The translations under genes were made by a program, and so were the position numbers. The notes beneath the pieces were generated by a model. The model saw nothing but the letters and a program-made list of their open reading frames with translations. It was not told the DNA's origin and ran no database searches. This document shows, piece after piece, positions 1 through 9,640 of a DNA stretch of 64,000 nucleotides. How positions within the stretch are numbered: position 1 is the stretch's first letter; the number at the start of each line of letters is the position of its first letter. Source of the stretch: Diphasiastrum complanatum (lineage: Eukaryota; Streptophyta; Lycopodiopsida; Lycopodiales; Lycopodiaceae); assembly GCA_029204225.1 (NCBI GenBank), contig CM055112.1:21642578-21706577 (forward strand), written 5' to 3'.

Positions 1-708
1 TCAAACCTACTCCTCTTTGTCTTTACCAAACAACGTTAGAGACACTTTGTTCCATTTGCAATAGACTTTGCTTCCTAGTAAAGTTGAGTGAAGGAAGCTT
101 TGAGATTTACAGATGTGAAAAGCTACACAGCATCGACTTTCTCACTCAATTGTCTGGGGAATTGCTATGATATATCCGTCATCAAACCTACTGGTCTTTA
201 CTAAACACACTCGTGACCCCCTTCCCTTAGCAGTACACTGCCTGATTCCAGTCAAATTTGAGGGAAGGAAGTTCGTAATTTGATTGATGTGAACTGCTAG
301 CTGCTAAACGCCATCGACTTTTCAATATAATGCTAGAACGCTGCGGTAAGTTGCAACAAATAACTATTGAAAGAGCATATTCAAATCTTGAAAAACATGA
401 TGTAACTCAATTACAATGTATTTACATCTCCTGAGAGCAAGATTACTACATTTTCAAAAAAACCAGCTGCAAAATCGATCAAAAGCGTGAGAGACAGTAG
501 CTTCAGCGTCCAAGCTTAGAACCTTATAGTGAACAGAATCAAGCAATTTTTTCATCATTGCAATAACATCAACATCCCATATCAGTAATCCATCATCAGA
601 AGTTTTCTGTTTCATATCAGACTTCAAGTTTCAACTACCGCAAGAGTGTCTTAGAGCTCAAAAATAGCTATCTAAGATCACAACTTGGCTAGACTATCAT
701 TTTGCTAA

Positions 709-1374
709 TCATGTTTTCTTGATCAGAGATCTGAGCCGGCTGACATCAGCTGCACTCAGCTGGAGCGACTTCTCTAGTACTGTGTCGTCGATAGGTGGGC
801 TGGAGGTAAAGAGCGCTTTCGCAACTTGTGAAGTGCCTTGATTCTGGCTGTTGAAGGAGGAGAAAGCCAGAGCTGTGCCGTCGCCTGTACTGAGCTGGAA
901 ATGCACGAGGCCCCTGGGGAAGACGAAGAGTTCCCCGGCAGTAATCGTTTGCGCGAAAAGCTTATTCTCTGGCGTGCTAGTGACGAAGCCTACTACCAGC
1001 GTGCCTTGTGAGAGGTAGAGGAGCTCCGTGGCACGCGGGTGAACATGGGGAGGGTTGAGGCCGTTCTTTGCAAAGTCGATGCGAGCTAAGGAGACACCCA
1101 GAGTGTTGAGACCTCCAAAGGTGAGGGCATTGGCAGCTGTGACTGCTACACCCAGTCCATTGGAAGTATTGCCAGGATTCTTTACAACAGTAGATACAAA
1201 TTCTGATGCTTGCACTTGCGCAGGATCTTTGCAAGGAAATCCATTCACGTGAATTTGTTGGGTGGTGTCCTTCACACAGAAGTCCTGCAATGGATCTTCG
1301 TCCGCAGCTAAGCTTCCCTGTGGAATGACCCACATCACCAATAAACTCAGAACCATAATCCACTGCGATGCCAT
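709..1374 (-). CDS. GLP: Germin-like protein, copy 1
   Basis: Single-exon gene for a 221-residue cupin of the germin family; members are secreted, manganese-binding oligomers of the cell wall, some with superoxide dismutase or oxalate oxidase activity. Residues 1-23 form a hydrophobic signal peptide ending SLA. Germin box 1 is QDFCVKD; Cys33 and Cys48 are the expected disulphide pair. Box 2 has His110, His112 and Glu117 (HVHPRATE) and box 3 has His158 (FPRGLVHF), so all four metal ligands are present. N69-T-S is a glycosylation sequon. The start is the ATG at 1374; an upstream TTG in the same frame has no family support. It differs from the 5.4-kb copy at only four residues. Enzymatic activity cannot be read from the sequence. 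Confidence 0.93.
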   Translation of the reverse strand: MASQWIMVLSLLVMWVIPQGSLAADEDPLQDFCVKDTTQQIHVNGFPCKDPAQVQASEFVSTVVKNPGNTSNGLGVAVTAANALTFGGLNTLGVSLARIDFAKNGLNPPHVHPRATELLYLSQGTLVVGFVTSTPENKLFAQTITAGELFVFPRGLVHFQLSTGDGTALAFSSFNSQNQGTSQVAKALFTSSPPIDDTVLEKSLQLSAADVSRLRSLIKKT

Positions 1375-1586
1375 AATTTTAATCTTCACTTTTGTAGCGG
1401 TCTGGTGCACAAGGCAGTCTGCCTTGATCTGCACCGACGCTTGCTCAGCTATCAGCTGGCTAAGCAACGAAGGACAATGTGATTGAAGCTTCTGTCTGAT
1501 CTCTGTATTATGAATTATCCTTTGATTTCTTCCTCCTCACACAAGTATGGCAGCTTCTCTCCATGTCTCATTTTCCTTCCCTCGCG

Positions 1587-1593
1587 ATTTATG
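1587..1593 (-). promoter_or_regulatory. Altered TATA position of GLP copy 1
   Basis: On the minus strand this reads CATAAAT, about 213 bp upstream of the start codon. The aligned position in the other GLP copy reads TATAAAT. The first T of the box has become C here, which would weaken a canonical TATA box. Whether transcription is affected is inference. Confidence 0.5.
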
Positions 1594-1614
1594 CTGAAAG
1601 GATAATACAATGAT

Positions 1615-1616
<2 letters not shown>

Positions 1617-1651
<35 letters not shown>
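1617..1651. repeat. (TC)n microsatellite in GLP copy 1 promoter
   Basis: About 17 TC units just upstream of the TATA-like position. The other GLP promoter has the same tract in GA orientation at 5154-5176 but shorter, so the tract predates the duplication and has changed length since. Confidence 0.85.
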
Positions 1652-1654
<3 letters not shown>

Positions 1655-2170
1655 CCTCCCTTCAGACTTCAGAGGTGTATCGTGCCAGGCACTCTTTTCA
1701 AGCTGAAGGGGGATTGTGGCTTTCAATGCCTGTCATTAGTTGCAACGTGGACATCATGGCAGGTAGGCCTGGCCCCAAAAATAAAGACTTTCAAACATGG
1801 GAGTCGGTATTTACTGGACACCTAATTTTTATATACCTCAAAAGGAGTCAGGGGGGTGAACGTGCATTGTGAAGGAGTCACGGGGTGAATGTGCATTCTG
1901 AGGAGAAAACCATTCCTAATTTAATAGCTCATGAAAAATGAACCCACATCCTACACTTGAAGCAATGTCTTGAAAGGTTGCATAATAGTATACCTGCCCC
2001 ATCATCCATGAAGACTTCTTCACACACTCATGGATGATGGTAAGCTTGACACTCTTGGCTTAACTAGGCCCCTTGGTCCTCCTACAAGTGCATGTGTGGA
2101 CTATGGAGTCATGAGGAGTCATAAAAAGTTAGTGAGTTTACTCATCTTTATCTTCACTTATGTGTTGTAA

Positions 2171-2321
2171 TATCTTCCTTGTAGAAGAAACTTCTTGTTT
2201 CTATTAATAAAAGATGGGAAAACCCATCAGAGTACAAAGGAATGCATGTTGAAAGCGTAAAGGCCATAAGGCGAATTGAGATACTGTACAACTAAAACAA
2301 AGCAACAATCTCGCAGAGTAT
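2171..2321. other. Spacer between GLP arm and RT remnant
   Basis: Low-complexity AT-rich DNA with AATAAAAGATGG near 2205. No gene is seen. It joins the inner end of the GLP arm to the retroelement remnant. Confidence 0.5.
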
Positions 2322-2932
2322 TTACATATAACCTACTGCTTGGTGTAAGTCGCTAGTTAAGACAGTTGGAAGTTTAGGTAGTGCAGGAAGCTGTGAAGCA
2401 GCTGTTCCTGCAACTACGGCACGTCGAAGTATTGCAAGTGCCTGAGTGCATTGTAAAGTCATAGAAACTCGTTGACAATAATAAGCCGTAATGATAGATA
2501 AAGGTGAGGCACCACGTCCTTGGAGTTTCGCTGCAAAACCTGCACAAGATGATAGAAAATCATCGAATTTCTTATGCAGGCACCCATATGTTTCCAAAGC
2601 AAAAGGAATAAAGTCTTCTCCATGAGTGCGAAGTGAATAATCTTGCTCTTTATCTAGAGCTGCATGAGAAGCAGCGGCACCCTAAGTAGTTGAAGCACGA
2701 CGAAGGAGGTCAGGCCGCGAAGGATCAGCAACAACAACATCCCCAAGCGTGCGAATCCCCTCACGCGAAAGAACAAGATCAACTCGACGCCGAGGCGACT
2801 GAGAATCAGACACAGGCAAGATGTGGGTCTGCTCTTGGACAATATGAAAGCCGCACTCATGTGCAATAGATGCCAATACATCATGAATGGAATCCTGAGT
2901 CGCAGTGCGCTCTCTGCCAGAAAAGTCTCAAA
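2322..2932 (-). pseudogene. C-terminal tail of a reverse-transcriptase-type retroelement ORF
   Basis: Read on the minus strand from about 2932 to 2322 in one frame, the translation has the words RRRVDLVLS, GIRTLGDVVVADPSRPDL, SIITAYYCQRVS and LAILRRAV. This pattern is familiar from the region after the RT domain in abundant plant retroelement ORFs. A single in-frame TAG near 2680, most simply a CAG to TAG change, is the only break inside the fragment; an upstream TGA and the lack of RT catalytic motifs show it is a truncated piece. It sits in the spacer between the two GLP arms. The exact element class (LINE or other) is not clear from this fragment. Confidence 0.55.
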
Positions 2933-2941
2933 GGGAGGCAA

Positions 2942-4130
2942 AGAACGTTAGGTTACTCCTAGGTTCACTCATGCATTAGCATAATGCCACTCAAGGATAA
3001 CTAGTTCCTACTATCACCGTGATGCATGCTTGGACCCCAAATGCTCATTGTTGACATGTTTGGAGCATTGTTAGGCTTGTATATCATTGTTTTTAAACCA
3101 CTAGTTCCATTAATGACCTTTTAAAGCCTAATTGTCAATTTAGGGCATGTAAAAGCTTTTTAAGTTGATTTACCCATCGTCAATGAATAGCAATAACATC
3201 TTAGCAGTTCTTTATTGGGTATATGATTGCTTATAAATAGGGTATGTACATTGGTATTAGCCAATCATATATCCATAGTTCTCAATAATGACCAATTCTC
3301 TAAGAACTACATACCTGTAGGACTTTTGATACATGGATTGATAATTGCTAGCTATAACTAACCTTATGCTATACTCACCACTAGTTTAAAGCCTTGTGTT
3401 GTTGGGGCAAGTTTGGCCTAACGTACAATGTTAGTGCATAAAATAGTCCAATACATTTAAAGTGATTTGCCTATGTCAACAAAAAAGGACAACATTGTCT
3501 CCCTATCTTCCATCTATGTTTCTTATCAAACACAAGTACAAAATGCACTATGCCAGCACTAGTCAATCGAGAAGAAGCTTGGGCTACAATTGCCAACAAT
3601 CAATAAGATTAAGGACAACATGTACTTAAGCTTAAATTGAAGCGAATTCCTTCACTATGATACAACCTATATGGTGAATGGATAGGTCATGACCAATTTT
3701 TCATTCTTTCATATTCATTCGAAAGAAGGAAACAAGTCTTAATACGTATTGTGAAAACTCTTGTGCGAGTGTCTACAAAGAAAATAGAGAGAGAGAGAGG
3801 TAACGACGCAGATCTTCTCTGTCTTAACAAATCTATTGCCTCCTAAATAATAAGACAAGGCCTTCACATCCATTATAAGTGTCTCTCCAACTAGATTGAA
3901 CTTCAAATGAGCAATGTAGATCTCATTCTTCTTAAAATGCCTAAGGTAGTGGCCCGGTCCACTGTGCTTGTGGAATGAAGTGGTGTGCTATCTACTTCCA
4001 TAATGGTAGGATTCGTTCTCCTTGACTAGCAAGCAAATACTTGAAAATTGCCAAGTTAGTTGCATGAGTGAACTTAGGAGTAATCCAAAGTGTTGAAATT
4101 TGTTACAATCTATAACTAAGATGTGCCAAT
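2942..4130. other. Intergenic spacer of the GLP inverted duplication
   Basis: About 1.2 kb with no coding region, RNA gene or clear repeat that I can support. Base composition is AT-rich with scattered short GA runs (near 3789). It is the unique centre of the GLP inverted repeat together with the RT remnant. Confidence 0.5.
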
Positions 4131-5104
4131 GCATAAGTGAAGATAAAGGTGAGTGGACTTAGCCAACTCTTTATGATTTCTCATAAATCCATGGTCCATA
4201 CATGCGTTTGGTAGGACTATGACTAAGGGTATAGTAGGAGAGGATGCAAGGTGAGGCTCACCCCGAAGGAGGGTGCAAGGCGAGGCTTAGGGCCTATTCA
4301 CATGTAAATCCATTACCCCTTGGAGCACACCACCTATTCTCACAAATCCACTTCACGTGTCATCACCCATTCTCCATGCAATCCAACCATTTCTACTTGT
4401 TGAACCAGTCTACCATCTGCCATTAGCATGTTGTAACAGGTGTATTAGCCAAAAATTAATTTTTCAAACATTGTACCTGTTGAATGGCTCAGGATGAATG
4501 GAGGCTGGAGGCTGGAGGCTGATCTGTTCTCTCCCAACTTAGGAGAGGCACATGCAGCAAGTTGGAGAGACTGACCCATGCAACGACTGGTCCATTGCAA
4601 GGGCCCATGTGAATGTGCAAAATGACCCGACGACTATGAGCTTGATGTCAAGAACGGGCCGGGTTCTCATTCCAATAAGGACACTCTCACCCGCATCCAA
4701 TAGTAAAGAAATTTCCATCGAGTTGAGTGGATATATAATGAATCATGGCACAACCATCGGGTCAAGTGGATATATCATAAATCATGATGCAACTTTTGGG
4801 ACATTGCTTCAAACTAGATATATTACGAATCATGATGCAAGTTTTTAAACTATTTTTCAAGTGTAAGATGAGAGTTCATTTTTTCATGAACTATTGGATT
4901 AGGCATAGGTTCCTCCCTTGACAATGCACATTCAGCAACTGACTCGTGAGTCAGATGAGGTAGATAAAAATCAGCTATCCATTAAATAATGACACCCCCC
5001 CCCCCTTTTGAACGTCTGTTATTTATGGAGCCAGGGCTACCTGCATTCATATCTACGTGGCAACTTATCAAACCACAATCCCCCGTCAGCTTGAAAAGAG
5101 AGAC

Positions 5105-5130
5105 TGGCAGGTGTACCTGTACACCTGCCA
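5105..5130. promoter_or_regulatory. 26-bp perfect palindrome in GLP copy 2 promoter
   Basis: Two 12-bp arms, TGGCAGGTGTAC and GTACACCTGCCA, flank a CT spacer. Each arm holds an E-box core (CAGGTG/CACCTG). It lies about 60 bp upstream of the TATA box and directly before the GA tract. The aligned region of GLP copy 1 has only a short GTGCC-T-GGCAC. A role as a dimeric factor site or a hairpin is inference. Confidence 0.5.
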
Positions 5131-5141
5131 AAGTTTGAAGG

Positions 5142-5153
<12 letters not shown>

Positions 5154-5176
<23 letters not shown>
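5154..5176. repeat. (GA)n tract in GLP copy 2 promoter
   Basis: About 11 GA units immediately upstream of the TATA box. GA-rich tracts near plant promoters are common and can bind GAGA-binding factors; binding here is not shown. Confidence 0.7.
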
Positions 5177-5177
<1 letters not shown>

Positions 5178-5189
5178 ATTGCTTTTGAG

Positions 5190-5196
5190 TATAAAT
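5190..5196 (+). promoter_or_regulatory. TATA box of GLP copy 2
   Basis: TATAAAT in the context GAGTATAAATGGCG, about 208 bp upstream of the GLP start. A long 5' leader between them is implied. Confidence 0.65.
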
Positions 5197-5403
5197 GGCG
5201 AGGAGGGAAAGAAAGTGAGACATGAGAGAAGCTGTCATCCCTGTGTGAGGAGGAGGAAGCAAGCAAAGGATAATTCATACTACAGGGATCAGACAGAAGC
5301 TTCAATTACAATCGTCTTTCGTTGCTTAGCTAGCAGCTGGTAGCTGAGCAAGAGTCAGTGATCAAGGCAGATTGCATTGTGCACCAGATCTAACGTGAAG
5401 ATC

Positions 5404-6069
5404 ATGGCATCGCAGTGGATTATGGTTTTGAGTTTGTTGGTGATGTGGGTCATTCCACAGGGGAGCTTAGCTGCAGACGAGGATCCATTGCAGGACTTCT
5501 GTGTGAAGGACACCACCCAGCAGATCCATGTGAATGGATTTCCTTGTAAAGATGCCGCGCAAGTGCAAGCATCAGATTTCGTGTCCACTGTTGTAAAGAA
5601 TCCTGGCAATACTTCCAATGGACTGGGTGTAGCAGTTACAGCTGCCAATGCCCTCACATTTGGAGGTCTCAACACTCTGGGTGTCTCCTTAGCTCGCATC
5701 GACTTCGCAAAGAACGGTCTCAACCCTCCCCATGTTCACCCGCGTGCCACCGAGCTTCTCTACCTTTCACAAGGCACGCTTGTAGTAGGCTTCGTCACTA
5801 GCACGCCCGAGAATAAGCTCTTCGCGCAAACGATCACTGCTGGGGAACTCTTCGTCTTCCCCAGAGGCCTCGTGCATTTCCAGCTCAGTACAGGCGACGG
5901 CACAGCTCTGGCTTTCTCCTCCTTCAACAGCCAGAATCAAGGAACTTCGCAAGTTGCGAAAGCGCTCTTTACCTCCAGCCCACCTATCGATGACGCAGTA
6001 CTAGAGAAGTCGTTGCAGCTGAGTGCGGCTGATGTGACCCGGCTTAGATCTCTGATCAAGAAAACATAG
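5404..6069 (+). CDS. GLP: Germin-like protein, copy 2
   Basis: Single-exon 221-residue germin-like cupin, 98% identical to the divergent copy at 709-1374. The four differences are Ala51 for Pro, Asp58 for Glu, an Ala for Thr in the motif DDAVLEK, and a Thr for Ser in AADVTRLR. Signal peptide, cysteine pair, metal ligands His110/His112/Glu117/His158 and the N69 sequon are all kept. The ATG at 5404 follows a TTG codon in frame that I do not use, because the signal peptide begins at MASQ. The gene is headed away from copy 1, with about 4.0 kb between the two start codons. It has the better control signals of the pair: a TATAAAT box and an AATAAA downstream. It is the copy more likely to be expressed, by inference. 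Confidence 0.94.
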   Translation: MASQWIMVLSLLVMWVIPQGSLAADEDPLQDFCVKDTTQQIHVNGFPCKDAAQVQASDFVSTVVKNPGNTSNGLGVAVTAANALTFGGLNTLGVSLARIDFAKNGLNPPHVHPRATELLYLSQGTLVVGFVTSTPENKLFAQTITAGELFVFPRGLVHFQLSTGDGTALAFSSFNSQNQGTSQVAKALFTSSPPIDDAVLEKSLQLSAADVTRLRSLIKKT

Positions 6070-6225
6070 TTTGCAAAATGATAGTCTAGCCAAGTTTTGA
6101 TTTTAGATAGCGATGTTTGAGCTCTGAGACACTCTTGCGGTAGTTGTAGCTTGAAGTCTGACATGAAACAGAAAACTTCTGATAATGGAATACTGATATG
6201 ATATGTTGATGTTATTTCAACAATG

Positions 6226-6231
6226 AATAAA
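6226..6231 (+). terminator. Polyadenylation signal of GLP copy 2
   Basis: AATAAA about 157 bp after the stop codon. The aligned site of copy 1 (around 550, minus strand) reads ATGAAAAAA, so the hexamer is lost there. Confidence 0.6.
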
Positions 6232-6625
6232 ATTGCTTGATTCTGTTCACTACGAGGTTATAAACGTGTACGCAAAGGTTACTGTCTCTAACGCTTTTGA
6301 TCAATTTTGCAGCTGGTTACTTAAGAATGTAGCATTCTAGCTCTCAAAAAGATGTAAATACACTGTCATTGAGTTACATTATGTTTTTAACATCAATGTA
6401 ATTAACACCTTCCTTCCCTCAAATTTGACTGGAATCAGGAAATCTATTGCTAATGGAAGAGGTTTGATGACTGATACATCACACAATTTGTTCGATGCTG
6501 CGCTAATATATTCACATCTGTAAATTTCTAGGCTTTCTTCCCTCAACTTTCATATAAAGCAGGCAGTCTAGTGCAAATGGAAAAGTGTGTAACTGTGTCT
6601 GGTAGAGAGAAGTAGGTTTGATGAC

Positions 6626-7520
6626 TGTCATTACAGCTTGCCAACAGCAGTCAATTCAAGCAAGTAATAGATTCTGAGAGGTGTATCGCAGAAGAGGTAG
6701 GAGTGGGCCAAGTATGGATCAGAGATAGACGGGTCAACTACAGCTGGAAAGAGAAAAGGATAACGTGGGGTGTAGTATACTAGAGTTGTGAAGTCTGACT
6801 CCTGAGGAAGAATCTGGTAGCTGCTGTATAATTGTACTATATTCATGATACATTAGTAGATCAGACCTTTACACCTGTGACCTAGCTTATGTTTTGGTCA
6901 TTTTCAGAACAAAAGCTAACCAGCTGTCTGGTCCATTCTAACTGATAACTGTAACTAAAATGAATGCATTAATATAAAAGATAGATAGGTGAAGTCCTGG
7001 TGGATGCAGGGGTTATCTAACCAAATACTCTAATGCATGTAATACTCTATTATGGGAGAAGGTTCTTTTTAGTGACCTTTGCACCCAACATAACATACTC
7101 TCATGATTAAAGCAACATTGAAGTTTGGTGTAAAATTCACCAAAAAGATTTTTTTGAAGCACAAAGGTGTTGGAGTATGCATGCAAGCTACAGCCTCAGC
7201 AGAGTGCAATTGCTTTCATAAAGGCACTAAAAAGAGTGCACTTGTCCCTTAAGTAGTGAATATTCAAACATCATTCACATATAAGCTCAAAGTAGACATA
7301 ATACCCTTGTCCCATGGTATTAGCCCTTTTGGAGTCAAGTGGATAAAAGGTGGGTGGCTAGGCGGGGTGGGGATGAGATCCCGCCCACGCATGGCCTGCA
7401 CGTGCGCGCGCACAAGGCACCACACACAGTCTACTGGACCAGATTGTTGCCGCTTTCCGCTGTCTATAACAAACTCTGAGAAAAGGATCACAATAACATA
7501 TCGCGCAAATTTTGACATCC
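6626..7520. other. Intergenic DNA without a recognisable gene
   Basis: About 0.9 kb between the GLP arm and the CCGAC cluster. Short open frames exist on both strands, but none has a domain, codon bias or splice structure I can support. Confidence 0.5.
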
Positions 7521-7523
7521 GCG

Positions 7524-7683
7524 TCCGACGTATGCTCGAAAATTTCATAATCTGTCGCAATCCGACACGTCAAGGTCCGACGTCCCAGTAAAAAATCCGA
7601 AAATCAGAGTCCGGCGATCGGGAAATATGGGCGGCAACCAATTTTTCAAAGGCACGTCGGAGTCCGACATGTCGGATTCCGAC
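7524..7683. promoter_or_regulatory. Cluster of TCCGAC motifs with two 13-bp palindromes
   Basis: TCCGAC occurs at 7524, 7561, 7576, 7663 and 7678. The last two are the right halves of GTCGGAGTCCGAC (7656-7668) and GTCGGATTCCGAC (7671-7683), two palindromes 15 bp apart. CCGAC is the core bound by DREB/CBF-type AP2 factors, and ACGT cores lie next to several copies. No gene starts directly beside it, so function is open. Confidence 0.4.
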
Positions 7684-7863
7684 TTGTAGACGTGGATATG
7701 ACCTGTCACAGATTTTAAAAAAAAAAATACGTGTAATCCAACGTGGACGTCTTTTCATAGCTCGTTTTTGTTATAGTCTTGCTAATCCATCTGTATGAGT
7801 CAATATGTAATTCAAAGTTTTTTTGGACCTTTGTATAACATTTTTGTGAGCACAACGTTCATA

Positions 7864-8235
7864 TGAACACGGGGAGGTAGTGACTATAAATAACAATACT
7901 TGTCTTTTACAAGTCTGGTAATTGGAATGAGTACAATCTAAACCCCTTAACGAGGATCCATTGGAGGGCAAGTCTCGTGCCAGCAGCGGCAATAATTCCA
8001 TCTCCAATAGCGTATATCTGAGTCACTTGTAGTTAGAAAGCTTGTAGTTGGATCTTGGGATGGGACGAATGGTCTGCCTCCTTTGGTGTGCACTGGTCGC
8101 TCCATTCTTTTGGTCAAGGACGCACTTCTGGCCTTATTAGCTGGACGCGGAGTCGACGATGTTACTTTGAAAAAATTAGAGTGCTCAAAGCAGGCTTATG
8201 CTCTGAATACATTAGCATGGAATAACGTGATAGAA
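7864..8235 (+). pseudogene. Decayed fragment of nuclear 18S rRNA
   Basis: The stretch is recognisable as the eukaryotic small-subunit rRNA segment from GGGGAGGTAGTGAC through TGGTAATTGGAATGAGTAC, AACGAGGATCCATTGGAGGG, AATTCCATCTCCAATAGCG, GTAGTTGGATCTTGGGATG and TTAGAGTGCTCAAAGCAGG to GAATACATTAGCATGG. It covers about 370 bp of an 18S gene of about 1.8 kb. Many changes disrupt conserved positions, including the universal GTGCCAGCAGC site, where the following CGCGGTAA reads GGCAATAA. It therefore cannot be a working rRNA. No 5.8S or 28S sequence is next to it, so it is an isolated insertion rather than part of an rDNA array. Confidence 0.88.
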
Positions 8236-8286
8236 CTCTGTGATAAAATTCCAGCAAGTTCACATGCATGGGGAATGATCCTAAAG

Positions 8287-9008
8287 TGTGAATGATCTTG
8301 TTAAGCTTTCTGTTTAGCACATAAATTGATTCTAGATTGAATACCAAGATCTAGTACAAGAACTTATGGCCAAAGCACAATCTAGCATGCTAATAATCAA
8401 AGAATGATTGCATTGAAAATCAAAAGAGAAGAAGTACAAGAATTTAACTTTTCAAAGTTCATTAGTCTAAATTTCATTTGAATAAACACTTTTTGAAAGT
8501 GTGGGAAAGATAGAATGCGAGTTTGAGTAGATTCAATTTGAATAAGTTGGGTACATTGAATCTAGACCCAAAATTGGTAGGGTTAGCATTTTGGTGAGAA
8601 AGCCAAGTGGCCAAATAGGATTTGGACCTGTTATAAAAGGATGTAACTCATGGAGAGAGTGATCTTCTCTCTTCTCTATCTCATTTCATGCTTATACATG
8701 GTTCTCTTGGGTTCTACTATCCATTGGTGCACTATACTTGTAATTGCATGCAATTTTATGTGTAGAATGATCTATAATTGCTATTTTCGGATCCACACAT
8801 GTGAAATATAGTAGATTGCTGGTTTTGTAGAAACAACAACAGTACTTTATCATTTCATTCAATTTTGATCAAATTCTATTAGTGTTTGCATCTCATTTTG
8901 TGTGTAGATGCTGATTTTTTCTACATTGGTGAGATTGGTAGTGTATTTCTCTTTCTAAACAAATATCTTTCAAGTTGATTGGATATTAAAGATCTGAAAA
9001 CTTTCACA
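8287..9008 (+). mobile_element. 5' LTR of copia element A
   Basis: Begins TGTGAATGATC and ends TTTCACA directly before a tRNA-iMet primer site. It has a pyrimidine-rich block, then TACATGGTTCTCTTGGG, ATTGGTGCACTATACTTG and the palindromic word CACATGTG. Diverged copies of the same LTR family recur in this window at 26168-26450 and at 45046-47284 on the minus strand. The start coordinate is a judgement from the TG rule and is uncertain by some tens of bases. Confidence 0.65.
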
Positions 9009-9020
9009 TGGTATCAGAGC
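9009..9020 (+). promoter_or_regulatory. Primer binding site of element A
   Basis: TGGTATCAGAGC is the standard plant copia site complementary to the 3' end of initiator Met-tRNA. It follows the LTR end directly. Confidence 0.9.
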
Positions 9021-9640
9021 TTGTGTTTTAGGTTATGAAGGAGAAAATTAGATCTATCAATGATTTGGTGAAGATATCAAGTCTAGAGCATGCTAGAGCA
9101 TGCTAGAGGGGATTCTACACCAAAATTGAGTTTTTTGCTTTTGTAGATTGGATCTTTTGTAGATCAAAACCCTATATAGGTCTATAAACTTGATCAATTC
9201 CAATTTTTGATTTTACAGACTAGATTTGGCCGATTTTTGGATAATTGGATCAGCCTTAGTGGTGGCTATTTGATTGCATAATCAAAATTTCAGCATTTGC
9301 ATGTAGATTTGGAATAGTCAATTTTTTGTGATTTTGTCAAAACCCTAATTTTGATTAATATCTAGATAGTGAGGTTGCTGGACTTCATTTGAGTGTGTTT
9401 CAATCTTAGGAAGTGGCAAAAGTCATTAGATTGAGGATAGATCATAGGTTGATCAAGATTCCATGATTCTATTTGTTGATTTGCTTGGTATAAGTGCTAG
9501 AAGAGAATTTGTGAAATAGTTTCATATCTTGGTGATTTGTTTTGAAAGCATTTGTTGTTGTTCAAAGGAGTGCTTTGTGCATTGAAACAGGTTGAAAAAG
9601 AAGATCAGCTCGTTGCTACGTGGCAACCTCAATTGGAGTC

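Larger units (their letters stand above)
1..2170 (+). repeat. Left arm of the GLP inverted duplication
   Basis: This stretch matches the reverse complement of about 4130-6625, with small indels. The match covers the GLP coding region, its 3' flank (1-708), its 5' flank with a pyrimidine tract, and patches further out (about 1900-1990 against 4790-4900, and 2080-2170 against 4130-4210). The arm reaches the window edge, so its true outer end is not visible. Inside the 3' flank there are also two diverged direct copies of about 180 bp (about 1-179 and 180-330), both of which include the words ATCAAACCTACT and GATGTGAA. Confidence 0.85.
4130..6625 (-). repeat. Right arm of the GLP inverted duplication
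   Basis: Reverse-complement partner of 1-2170. Homology is strongest across the coding region and the flanks 5140-6620 and patchy from 4130 to 5020, where indels have accumulated. The 3' flank repeats seen at 1-330 are present here at about 6400-6620. Confidence 0.85.

Noticed and set aside
977-1363. Open frames on the opposite or shifted strand across the GLP genes
   Set aside because: They are shadows of the GLP coding sequence; both copies share them only because the gene is conserved.
7264-7591. 98- and 111-residue frames over the CCGAC cluster
   Set aside because: They overlap on opposite strands, lack domains and run through the motif cluster. No codon or splice evidence supports them.
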